Of a stretch of 43,402 bases of DNA, positions 16,681-23,940 are shown in pieces. Positions within the stretch are counted from its first letter, which is position 1, and every line of letters begins with the position of its first letter. The notes below the pieces were generated by a model, which searched no databases, was not told the origin of the DNA, and was given only the letters and a program-made list of their open reading frames with translations. Both the position numbers and the translations under genes were made by a program. This DNA is from Gammaproteobacteria bacterium. Lineage in GTDB: Bacteria; Pseudomonadota; Gammaproteobacteria; Pseudomonadales; Halieaceae. Location of the stretch: contig JAUIEP010000023.1 in the NCBI GenBank assembly GCA_030428835.1, forward strand, positions 1-43,402. Direction: 5' to 3'.

Positions 16681-17247
16681 CTAGTTGCGGCTGAGATCTT
16701 CCGGCCGGTCCACGTCGCGATGTATCGCCGGGTCGTCGACGGCAACGCGTTGCACGCAGCCCGCGTGCCGCCGCAGCAGTTGGCGCCCCCCGACATCGCC
16801 GGCGAGTTGGGCCAGCTCATTGAAATACGCCGCGCCGAAACCCACGGGGTGTCCCGGCGAACCCGCGAACGCGGGCTGGCAGATCGTGTCCCGGGTGAGG
16901 GCGGCCGCCACGCGGCGGTAGGTGTCCGGCGCGATCCAGGGCATATCGGCGAGCGCGACCAGTGCCCCGTCCCATGCCCCGACATGCGCGATCCCCTCCG
17001 CCAGCGTACCCCCCATACCCTCCGCGGCCCGCGCGCAGCGCACACAGTCGAGTCCGTCGCGGGTGAGTCGCGCGGCGAGTTCGTTGTCGTCCTCGCCCAG
17101 GCACACGAGCAGCGGTAGCCCGCTGGCGCGCAGGTTGTCCAGCAGGGCATCGATCACGCGCCGACCGTCCGGCAGTGCGGCGCTACGCTTGTCGCTGCCG
17201 AAGCGCTCCGCGCGGCCCGCGGCGAGTACGAGGATGCCGGCGCGCAT
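16681..17247 (-). CDS. MocA/MobA-like nucleotidyltransferase (molybdenum cofactor cytidylyl/guanylyltransferase family)
   Basis: 188 aa, the usual size. The N-terminus LVLAAGRAERFGSDKR has the LAAGxSxRFGxxK nucleotide-binding loop, and VALADMPWI holds the conserved metal-binding Asp. PGHPVGFGAAYFNEL corresponds to the GHP motif of MocA-like enzymes, and VDRPEDL near the end matches the usual D.DTPEDL. It would attach CMP or GMP to molybdopterin. It starts 5 bp after the XdhC-like gene stop, an arrangement common for CTP-type maturation of xanthine-dehydrogenase-family enzymes. No such molybdenum hydroxylase is in the window. Confidence 0.85.
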   Translation of the reverse strand: MRAGILVLAAGRAERFGSDKRSAALPDGRRVIDALLDNLRASGLPLLVCLGEDDNELAARLTRDGLDCVRCARAAEGMGGTLAEGIAHVGAWDGALVALADMPWIAPDTYRRVAAALTRDTICQPAFAGSPGHPVGFGAAYFNELAQLAGDVGGRQLLRRHAGCVQRVAVDDPAIHRDVDRPEDLSRN

Positions 17248-17252
17248 GCGGC

Positions 17253-18200
17253 TCAGGTCGAGGCGCGCCGCAGCTGTGTCAGTTGCGCGAGGATCGACAC
17301 CGCGATCTCGAGCGGCGTCTTGCTGCCGATATCCAGCCCCACGGGCGCGTGCAACCGATCGATCGCAGCGCCATCGATGCCGAGTTCACGCAGTCGGGCC
17401 AGGCGTTTCTCGGTGGTGCGCTGCGAGCCGAGCGCGCCGACGTACCACGCGTCGCTCTCCAGCGCCTCCATGAGGGCCATGTCGTCGATGCGCGGGTCGT
17501 GCGTGAGGGTAATGACGATCGAGTGACTGTCGGACGCGTTGGTGCGGATCACGTCGTCCGGCATGCCCTGCAGGAGGCTGACGTCCGGGCCCTCCCACTG
17601 GTCGAGGAACTGCTGCCGCGGGTCGGTCACGATGACCTCGTAGTCCATCGCCTGGCCGAGTTCCGCGAGGCTCCTGGCCAGCTCGCCGGCGCCCACCAGC
17701 AGCATGCGCATGCGCGGCCCGAAGCACTGCCGCAGTTGTTCATCGGTCAGCTCGAGTTGGGTGAAGCGGTCGGTCGCTCGCAGCGTGGTGGCGCCGGTCG
17801 CGAGGTCCAGGTGGCGCTCCACGCAGCGCCGTTCCCGCAGTGCCGCCAGCACGCCGGCGAGCCAGTCGTTGTCGTGTTCGCCGAGGCGTTGCAGCAGCAG
17901 CACGATGCGGCCGCCGCAGGGCAGGCCGAGGCGCTCATTCTCCTCGGCGCTGACGCCGTACTCGACCAGTTCCGGACCGTCGCCGGCAAATTCACCGGCG
18001 CGCAGTCGTGCCAGCAGGTCCTCCTCGACGCAACCGCCCGACACGGAGCCGACCTGGCGGCCGTCGTCCGTCACGACCACGACGGAGCCCACCGGACGCG
18101 GCGAGGAGCCGACGGTCCGCACGATGGTGCAGAGCCAGGGGCGTGTATCGCGCAGCCAGTCCCGCGCGTGCACCAGTACCTCGTGGTCTATCGTCTGCAT
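17253..18200 (-). CDS. XdhC/CoxI family molybdenum cofactor insertion/sulfuration protein
   Basis: The ATG at 18200 (MQTIDHEVLV) gives 315 aa; a longer reading upstream runs into the neighbouring gene and is not protein-like. The N-terminal XdhC/CoxI domain has TIVRTVGSSPRPVGS (25-39) and GSVSGGCVE (51-59) with the conserved Cys57. The C-terminal Rossmann-like domain starts with RMRMLLVGAGELARSLAELG and includes TLTHDPRIDDMAL and YVGALGSQRT. Proteins of this family bind Moco, aid its sulfuration and load it into xanthine dehydrogenase or CO dehydrogenase. It is followed directly by the MocA-like gene. Its client enzyme must lie elsewhere in the genome. Confidence 0.88.
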   Translation of the reverse strand: MQTIDHEVLVHARDWLRDTRPWLCTIVRTVGSSPRPVGSVVVVTDDGRQVGSVSGGCVEEDLLARLRAGEFAGDGPELVEYGVSAEENERLGLPCGGRIVLLLQRLGEHDNDWLAGVLAALRERRCVERHLDLATGATTLRATDRFTQLELTDEQLRQCFGPRMRMLLVGAGELARSLAELGQAMDYEVIVTDPRQQFLDQWEGPDVSLLQGMPDDVIRTNASDSHSIVITLTHDPRIDDMALMEALESDAWYVGALGSQRTTEKRLARLRELGIDGAAIDRLHAPVGLDIGSKTPLEIAVSILAQLTQLRRAST

Positions 18201-18228
18201 GCGGTGCGTCCGACGGGCGGCCGGTGTC

Positions 18229-19251
18229 TCAAGCCGCCGCGCGAATGGCGGCGGCGAGCTCGGGGCTGAAGCCGCCCTCGCTGTAGGCGTCGCCGGTGTA
18301 CACGCTGCAGGTGGTGATGTCGAAGACATCGCCGTAGCGTTGCTGCAGTTTCTTCCCGATCTCGGCCGGCGCGCCGACGATGGCGATCTTGTCGAGCAGC
18401 GTGTCGTCGATCAGCGCGCCCATCGCCACCCACTGCCCGGCCTTGGACAGCCGGTTCAGCTCCGGCTGGAGCTGCCCGTATCCCACGGACTCCAGCACCG
18501 CGCGATAGGCCGGCGTGGAGCCGTAGAAGGCGATCTGGTTCTGCGCGGCGCGCTTGACCTTGTCAAACTGTTCCTCGGTTTCCCCGGTCACGAAGAAGGG
18601 CGCTCCCGCGATCTGCAGGTCGGCGCGGCTCCTGCCGCCTTTCGCGAGGCCGGCCTCGATGGCCGGCAGGCTGACCGTGCGCACATACTCCTGCGTCGTG
18701 AACGCGTGCAGCATGATGCCGTCGGCCACCTCCGCCGCGTTCTCCGTCATCAGCGGCCCCACCGCCGCGGCGAACACCAGCGGCGCGCCGTACTTGCCGT
18801 CGCGCGGCGTGAACATGGGCGTCATCAGGGTGTGCGTGTAAAACTCGCCGCGAAAATCGAGTGGTTCGCCGTCGTACCAGCAGGCCCAGATGGCCTTGAG
18901 CGCCAGGATGTACTCGCGCATGCGCGCCGCCGGCTTCGACCAGGGCATGCTGTAGCGCTTCTCGATATGCGGCTTGATCTGCGAACCCAGGCCGAGGATC
19001 AGCCGCCCCCGCGACAGCGAGTTCACGTCGTGCGCGGACAGCGCCATGGTCATCGGCGAGCGCGCGAAGGCGACCGTGATGCCGGTCATGAGCTGGATGC
19101 GCTCGGTGGTCGTGGCGGCCAGCGCCAGTTGCAGCAGCGGGTCGTGTGTGAGCTCCGCGGTGGCGCCGATGTCGATGCCGGCGTCCTCCAGTTCGCGCGC
19201 CTCCTGCGCCAGTTGGCCCAGGGGGCGGGAAAAGCCGCTGATGATTTTCAT
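18229..19251 (-). CDS. LLM-class flavin-dependent oxidoreductase (luciferase-like, F420-dependent subgroup)
   Basis: The ATG at 19251 (MKIISGFSRP) gives 340 aa. The TIM-barrel of the luciferase-like superfamily is shown by ELEDAGIDIGATAEL, TTERIQLMTGITVAFARSPM, SLSRGRLILGLGSQIKPHIEKRY and PLVFAAAVGPLMTENAAEVADG. These blocks resemble the TIGR03617-like set of proteins annotated as F420-dependent. Gammaproteobacteria often use FMN instead, so the cofactor is uncertain. It likely oxidises or reduces a small hydrophobic compound in the cytoplasm. It lies 28 bp upstream of the XdhC-like gene in the same direction. Confidence 0.87.
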   Translation of the reverse strand: MKIISGFSRPLGQLAQEARELEDAGIDIGATAELTHDPLLQLALAATTTERIQLMTGITVAFARSPMTMALSAHDVNSLSRGRLILGLGSQIKPHIEKRYSMPWSKPAARMREYILALKAIWACWYDGEPLDFRGEFYTHTLMTPMFTPRDGKYGAPLVFAAAVGPLMTENAAEVADGIMLHAFTTQEYVRTVSLPAIEAGLAKGGRSRADLQIAGAPFFVTGETEEQFDKVKRAAQNQIAFYGSTPAYRAVLESVGYGQLQPELNRLSKAGQWVAMGALIDDTLLDKIAIVGAPAEIGKKLQQRYGDVFDITTCSVYTGDAYSEGGFSPELAAAIRAAA

Positions 19252-19348
19252 GCTGCGCTCCTGCAGTGCGGGGCGACCAGAATAGCCAGCGCACACCGGG
19301 CCTTCAACCTGCGCGGCCGCCGTTACTACGGCGCTGGTCGCGGGCGGG

Positions 19349-19825
19349 CTAGCCGCCGAGTTGCGCGAAGGCCTCGATCACATCCGCGGGCGCCTGCACG
19401 AGTTCCACCAGCACGCCCTCGGCGCCGATCGGCGACTCCTCGTTGCCCTTGGGGTGGATGAAGCAGACATCGTGCCCGGCGGCGCCCTTGCGGATACCGC
19501 CCGGGGTGAAGCGCACGCCCTGTTCCTCCAGCCAGCTCACGGCGGCGGCGAGGTCGTCGACCCACAGGCCGATGTGGTTCAGGGCGGGGTCGTGTACCTT
19601 CGGGCGCTTCTCGGGGTCGATCGGCTGCATGAGGTCCACTTCCACCTTGAACGCGCCGGCGCCGGTCACGGCGATGTCCTCGTCGACGTTCTCCTTCTCG
19701 CTCTTGTAGGTGCCGGTGGCCTCGAGGCCGAGTGTATCGATCCAGAATCTGCGCAATGCGGCCTTGTCGAGGCCGCCGACGGCGATCTGCTGCAGGCCCA
19801 GTATCCTGAAGGGGCGATCAGACAT
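19349..19825 (-). CDS. VOC family protein (glyoxalase I-like)
   Basis: The ATG at 19825 ([10 protein letters not shown]) is preceded by CAGGAAGC; 158 aa. The fold is two beta-alpha-beta-beta-beta modules: [25 protein letters not shown] and [25 protein letters not shown]. Metal ligand candidates are Gln13, His82, and Glu in GVLVELVQ near the end. The ending [10 protein letters not shown]...VLVELVQAP matches methylmalonyl-CoA epimerase or lactoylglutathione-lyase-like members. It could be an epimerase, lyase or dioxygenase. The substrate is not clear. It is separated by about 100 bp from both neighbours. Confidence 0.85.
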   Translation of the reverse strand: MSDRPFRILGLQQIAVGGLDKAALRRFWIDTLGLEATGTYKSEKENVDEDIAVTGAGAFKVEVDLMQPIDPEKRPKVHDPALNHIGLWVDDLAAAVSWLEEQGVRFTPGGIRKGAAGHDVCFIHPKGNEESPIGAEGVLVELVQAPADVIEAFAQLGG

Positions 19826-19930
19826 GGGGAAGCTTCCTGTGCGATGGCTTGAGGGGCGAACCTTACAGCGTTTTGCCGGCAAGTCCAGCGGCGCGCCGCG
19901 AGTGCATGCGGCCGGTTCGAATCGCGATAC

Positions 19931-20932
19931 TCAGGATGTGGCGGGTCGTTCCCCGAGGGCATGGCCCAGGAAGAACGCGACGATCTCCTCGGGGCCGGAG
20001 ATGTCCCCCGCGTTGCCGCCCAACAGGCGGTCGAACGGGAACGGCATGCGCGCCACGCGCGAGGGCAGGGTGTGCCCGGAACCCTGCAGGGTGTAGTGCC
20101 TGACCTCGAGACCGCCCGGCGCGCCCCAGCGCTGTTCGACGATGCGCGTGTCCGGGTCGCCGTCCGTTTCCGGGTGCGTCACGGTGGTGCCGGGACCGTC
20201 CAGCCCGGCCAGGTCGCGCCAGTAGTGCGCGGTCTCCTCGGACGAGCGCACGATGCCGCGCGAGGCGTTGCCGAGGATCGACACTGCGCCGCCCTCGTAG
20301 GGGTTCACCGGGTCCCCGGTGCCGTTGAATATGGCGATGGACGCGGGTGTGCCGCTCTCTGTGCAGCCGAACGTCGCCGGCGCGGGCAGGCTGGCGGCCG
20401 CGGGAGCGTGCGCGGCGAACAGCCCCGGCGCCTCGAGTGCGACGCGGTAGGCCATGTGGCCGCCATTGGACAGGCCGGTGATGTACGCCCGCGCGGTATC
20501 GATGCGGTAGCGCCGGGCCAACTCGTCGATGACCCGCGCCAAAAAGCCCACATCGTCGATGTTCAGCGTGTTGGCGGCGTAGTCCGCGGTGCCGCGACAG
20601 CCGTTCCAGTGGTTGTCGAAGCCGTCGGGGTAGACGATCACCAGGCCCTCCCGATCGGCGATGTGATCGAACTCGCGCCCCGTCATCTCGCGCATGCCGA
20701 GGCCGGTGCCCATGGAGCCGTGCAGGACAAAGACGGCCGGCGCGCCGTCCGCCAGTGCTGCAGGCCGGTAGACGGAATAACTGCGCGTGCGACCGTCGTG
20801 CGAGAACTCGTGGGTGGTGAGTTCTCCGGTCACAGGCAGGGGCTCGGGGGGGAACCGTGTGTAGACGTAGAAGCCGTACAGGCCGAGCAGTATGGCCAGG
20901 GCCGCGAGTGTAAGGAGAAAACGCCTGCCCAT
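19931..20932 (-). CDS. PHB depolymerase/feruloyl esterase-like serine hydrolase (LpqC family)
   Basis: The ATG at 20932 overlaps the stop of the upstream gene in TGATG, so translation is probably coupled. The product has 333 aa with a hydrophobic N-terminal anchor (5-24). VFVLHGSMGTG (68-78) gives the oxyanion hole, TGLSNGGHMAY places the nucleophile at Ser155, NGTGDPVNPYEGG contains the probable acid and GSGHTLPS the catalytic His. This layout is that of esterase PHB depolymerases and LpqC-type polyester or feruloyl esterases. It likely hydrolyses an ester in the periplasm. It belongs to a run with an SRPBCC protein and a TonB receptor, suggesting that an imported ester is handled. Confidence 0.87.
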   Translation of the reverse strand: MGRRFLLTLAALAILLGLYGFYVYTRFPPEPLPVTGELTTHEFSHDGRTRSYSVYRPAALADGAPAVFVLHGSMGTGLGMREMTGREFDHIADREGLVIVYPDGFDNHWNGCRGTADYAANTLNIDDVGFLARVIDELARRYRIDTARAYITGLSNGGHMAYRVALEAPGLFAAHAPAAASLPAPATFGCTESGTPASIAIFNGTGDPVNPYEGGAVSILGNASRGIVRSSEETAHYWRDLAGLDGPGTTVTHPETDGDPDTRIVEQRWGAPGGLEVRHYTLQGSGHTLPSRVARMPFPFDRLLGGNAGDISGPEEIVAFFLGHALGERPATS

Positions 20933-21498
20933 CAGGACTCGACCAGCTCCGGCCTGTACCGGGGGTGTTCCGTCAGCCACGCCGACATGGCGCGCATCGA
21001 CTCCTCGTTCTTGCGGTTGATAAACCCGTAGATCTGTTTCTCGAACAGCCGCCAGGGAAATACGGTCAGGTTGTAGCGCTCCTCGAAGTGCAGGCGCGAC
21101 CGGTTGGGTCCCAGTCGTTCGATTCGCAGGCGGCCGGTCTGGTCGTTGCCGGGTGTGTCGCTGATCATCGTGTAAGTATACCCCTGTGCAGACTGCACAT
21201 CCGTCACCAGTTCCAGTGCTGCACCGGTACGCCCGAATGGCATCTGGTAGATGACGCGGCGCAGCAGGCCGTTGCCGCGTTCGTCACCGGCGTGCAGCAC
21301 CTGTACCTCGAGGACCATCGGCGCGTACTGCGTCCACTTGTCGTAGTCCTGCATGAGCGCCCACAGGCGTTCGGGCGAGTGCGGCAGGTCGACGGACCAG
21401 GTGTGTTCCAGCGGCGGGTCGGTGTCGTTGGCGGTCGCGGCACAGGCACCCACGTAGATGATGAACAGCGCCATGCACACGATGACAAGGTAGCGCAC
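20932..21498 (-). CDS. SRPBCC (START-like) family envelope protein, possible lipoprotein
   Basis: 188 aa. The hydrophobic start ends in VGAC (Cys19), a plausible lipobox, so the protein may be lipid-anchored. The rest is a polyketide cyclase/START-like fold: TWSVDLPHSPERLWALMQDYDKWTQYAP, LRRVIYQMPFGRTGAALELVTDV, SRLHFEERYNLTVFPWRLF and a long C-terminal helix. Such folds bind hydrophobic ligands in a cavity. It lies 12 bp behind the TonB receptor gene and overlaps the esterase gene. This suggests a periplasmic carrier or chaperone for the receptor's hydrophobic substrate, which is an inference. Confidence 0.82.
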   Translation of the reverse strand: MRYLVIVCMALFIIYVGACAATANDTDPPLEHTWSVDLPHSPERLWALMQDYDKWTQYAPMVLEVQVLHAGDERGNGLLRRVIYQMPFGRTGAALELVTDVQSAQGYTYTMISDTPGNDQTGRLRIERLGPNRSRLHFEERYNLTVFPWRLFEKQIYGFINRKNEESMRAMSAWLTEHPRYRPELVES

Positions 21499-21510
21499 CG
21501 CCGCAACGCC

Positions 21511-23715
21511 TTAGAATGCGTAGGTCGCTGTCACGCCGTAGGTGCGCGGCTCACCGAAGATCTGCGTCTCGTCGGCGCCCAGCGGCTGCAGCGCGGTCTG
21601 GCCGGACAGGCCGTACTCCTCGTCGAGCAGGTTGCGGCCCCAGAGCAGCAGTTGCAGCGTGCCGGGCGCACCCGGGACCGGGACTTCGGAGAAGCTGACC
21701 GAGGCGCCCAGTAAACCGTAGGAATCCACCACGAAGTTGCCGTTGTCGGTAACGCTGGTGCCCACGTCGTCCTGCCAGCCGTAGTTGAGGTGGACGCCCA
21801 ACGTGCCCGGCCCGAGTGCGCGGCGGTAGTCGAACGCGGTGTAGACGCTGTGGTCGGGTGCGTACGGCAGGTTGTCACTCAGTACTTCAGACAGGCCGAG
21901 GTCGGTCGTCAGCGCGCTCTCGCCGAGCTGCGTATCCAGGTAGCCGTAGCTCAGTGTGAAGGTCAGTCCGTCGGCCAGCAGCAGGTTCATGTCGACCTCG
22001 GCGCCCAGTACCTCGTTGTTGTCCGAGGGCAGGAAGTCGCGACCGCCGGGGCTGACCGGGTCGGTCTGGATGCTCGATTGCAGGCCGTCGATCTCCATGT
22101 AGAACAGCGCGGAGTTGTAGCGCCCGCGGCCGTCCCAGAACTCGCCCTTGAAGCCCAGTTCGTAGCTGACGATCTCCTCCGGGTCGAAGCCGTCCGCGAA
22201 AAGGTCGGCCCGCGCCGAACGCTGCGAGGTTCCGCCCGCCTTGTAGCCGGTCTCGATCTTGGCGTAGATGTTCATCTCGTCGTTGACGTCGAAGGCGACG
22301 ACGAAGGACGGGTTGAATTGCGTGAAGTCCTCGTCGTACATCCCGATGAAGGGCACTATCGCGCCCTGGTTGTTGCGCACGGATTTGCGTTCGTCGTAGG
22401 AGTAGCGCCCACCGGCGGTGATATGCCAGCGGCGCTCCATCCAGGCCGGGTGCCAGGTCACCTGCGTGTAGGCGGCCGCCGACCAGTTCTCCGTGTCCGT
22501 GGTTCTCACGATGCAGCACTCGCCGAGTGTCTCGCCGAGGAAGTTGTCCTGGAACGCCTCGTCCCTGTAATAGAACAGGCCGGTCACATATTCCCAGTTG
22601 CCGGTCTCGCCCTGCAGTTGCAACTCCTGCGACCACTGCTCGAAGTCCGTCTCGAAGCGGCCGAGCACCGGTGCGTCGCCGGCGAGGGTGATGCCGGTGG
22701 GCACGAAGTCCGAGGGCGAGAAACTGTCGAGGTCGCGGTAGGCGGTGATGCTCTCCAGCCGCAGTGTGTCGTTGATCTGCCAGTTCACCCACAGGCTGTG
22801 CGCGGCGATGTCCTGGTCCGAGGACGGGATGACGCGCTGCGAGGTCGGCTTCGCGATGCGGTCGGTATCCCAGTCGTCGTTGTAGTTGATCGCCGCCGCG
22901 ATGAGCCCGGTGGACAGGTCCGGGTCGGTCAGCACCTGGTTGTACGGCTCGGTATCGTTGATGCGGGCGCGCTCGAAGCGGTAGTCAACCGTGACGTCCT
23001 CGCCGGCGAGCCAGCGCAGGTCGGCCACCACGGTCTGGCGGTCCTCGTTCATGAAGTCCTCGCCCGGCCCGCGGTTCTTCGCGATGCCGTCGCGCTCCGT
23101 GTAATTGAAGTTCACCTTGGCCGCGACGGAGTCCGACAGGGGCAGGTTGAGCATGCTCTTCGACTGGAACTTGTCGAGGTTGCCCACGGTGAGGTCCTGG
23201 CGGAACTCCACGCCCTCCACGCTGGCGCGCCGGGTGATGATGTTCACCGCGCCGCCGGTCGCGTTGCGGCCGTACAGCGTGCCCTGCGGCCCGCGCAGCA
23301 CCTCGATGCGCTGCACGTCCACGCCCTCGAAGCCCGCCGCCACGCTGGTGCCGATGTACACGCCGTCCAGGTACAGGGCCACCGAGGGGTCCTGCGTGAT
23401 CTGGGCGTCGTTCTGGCCGATGCCGCGGATGAACAGGCGGATGGTGGTGGAGTCGGACGGGAACGTGTTGACGGTGAAGTTGGGTATGTCGAGGCTGATG
23501 TCCTCGATCTCGTCGATGCCGCGCATCTCCAGCACCTGCTGGTCCATGGCCACGATCGAGATCGGCACGTCCTGCAGTGACTGGGTGCGGCGCTGGGCGG
23601 TGACCAGGATCTCCTCCAGCGCCAGGCCCTCCGCCGCGCTGCCCGCGGGGGCGCCGAGGGTGAGTGCCGCGCCGACGGCGGCCAGTACGGGTATTGTCGG
23701 GTTCGGTCTGTTCAT
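21511..23715 (-). CDS. TonB-dependent outer-membrane receptor (first copy)
   Basis: 734 aa with a signal peptide ending near GSAA (about 28), then a TonB-box-like EEILVTA at 34-40. The plug domain contains the usual VQRIEVLRGPQGTLYGRNATGG block, and strands of the 22-stranded barrel follow to the end, TYGVTATYAF, with the terminal Phe needed for outer-membrane assembly. It transports a substrate across the outer membrane using TonB/ExbBD. The family resembles receptors found in marine oligotrophs for hydrophobic or aromatic compounds, but the ligand is not known. It heads the minus-strand run that continues with the SRPBCC and esterase genes. Confidence 0.92.
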   Translation of the reverse strand: MNRPNPTIPVLAAVGAALTLGAPAGSAAEGLALEEILVTAQRRTQSLQDVPISIVAMDQQVLEMRGIDEIEDISLDIPNFTVNTFPSDSTTIRLFIRGIGQNDAQITQDPSVALYLDGVYIGTSVAAGFEGVDVQRIEVLRGPQGTLYGRNATGGAVNIITRRASVEGVEFRQDLTVGNLDKFQSKSMLNLPLSDSVAAKVNFNYTERDGIAKNRGPGEDFMNEDRQTVVADLRWLAGEDVTVDYRFERARINDTEPYNQVLTDPDLSTGLIAAAINYNDDWDTDRIAKPTSQRVIPSSDQDIAAHSLWVNWQINDTLRLESITAYRDLDSFSPSDFVPTGITLAGDAPVLGRFETDFEQWSQELQLQGETGNWEYVTGLFYYRDEAFQDNFLGETLGECCIVRTTDTENWSAAAYTQVTWHPAWMERRWHITAGGRYSYDERKSVRNNQGAIVPFIGMYDEDFTQFNPSFVVAFDVNDEMNIYAKIETGYKAGGTSQRSARADLFADGFDPEEIVSYELGFKGEFWDGRGRYNSALFYMEIDGLQSSIQTDPVSPGGRDFLPSDNNEVLGAEVDMNLLLADGLTFTLSYGYLDTQLGESALTTDLGLSEVLSDNLPYAPDHSVYTAFDYRRALGPGTLGVHLNYGWQDDVGTSVTDNGNFVVDSYGLLGASVSFSEVPVPGAPGTLQLLLWGRNLLDEEYGLSGQTALQPLGADETQIFGEPRTYGVTATYAF

Positions 23716-23905
23716 GGGCCTCTTCTTTAGAGTTGGTGGTGAGTACCCTGCGTGAATACACGTACAGTTATAGCGCAGCCCGGACCATCCTGCCTGCCAT
23801 GCGGCATTCGATGCCCAAATACGGTATCTCCCGCCCGGCCCCGCGCCCAGGTGGCGGGCCTCTCTGCAGGGGTCCGATATTTCGGCAGCAGCCCGGTTCG
23901 CCGCC

Positions 23906-23911
23906 TATACT
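23906..23911 (+). promoter_or_regulatory. Putative -10 box (TATACT) of the RCC1-like gene
   Basis: TATACT in the context CCGCCTATACTCTTTGC lies 30 bp before the ATG at 23941. The box and its downstream TTTGC match the one before the M48 gene at 5190. The -35 region is poor. The 225-bp divergent region shows no other feature. Confidence 0.4.
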
Positions 23912-23940
23912 CTTTGCAGTGGACGTCGAGGACAACCGAT

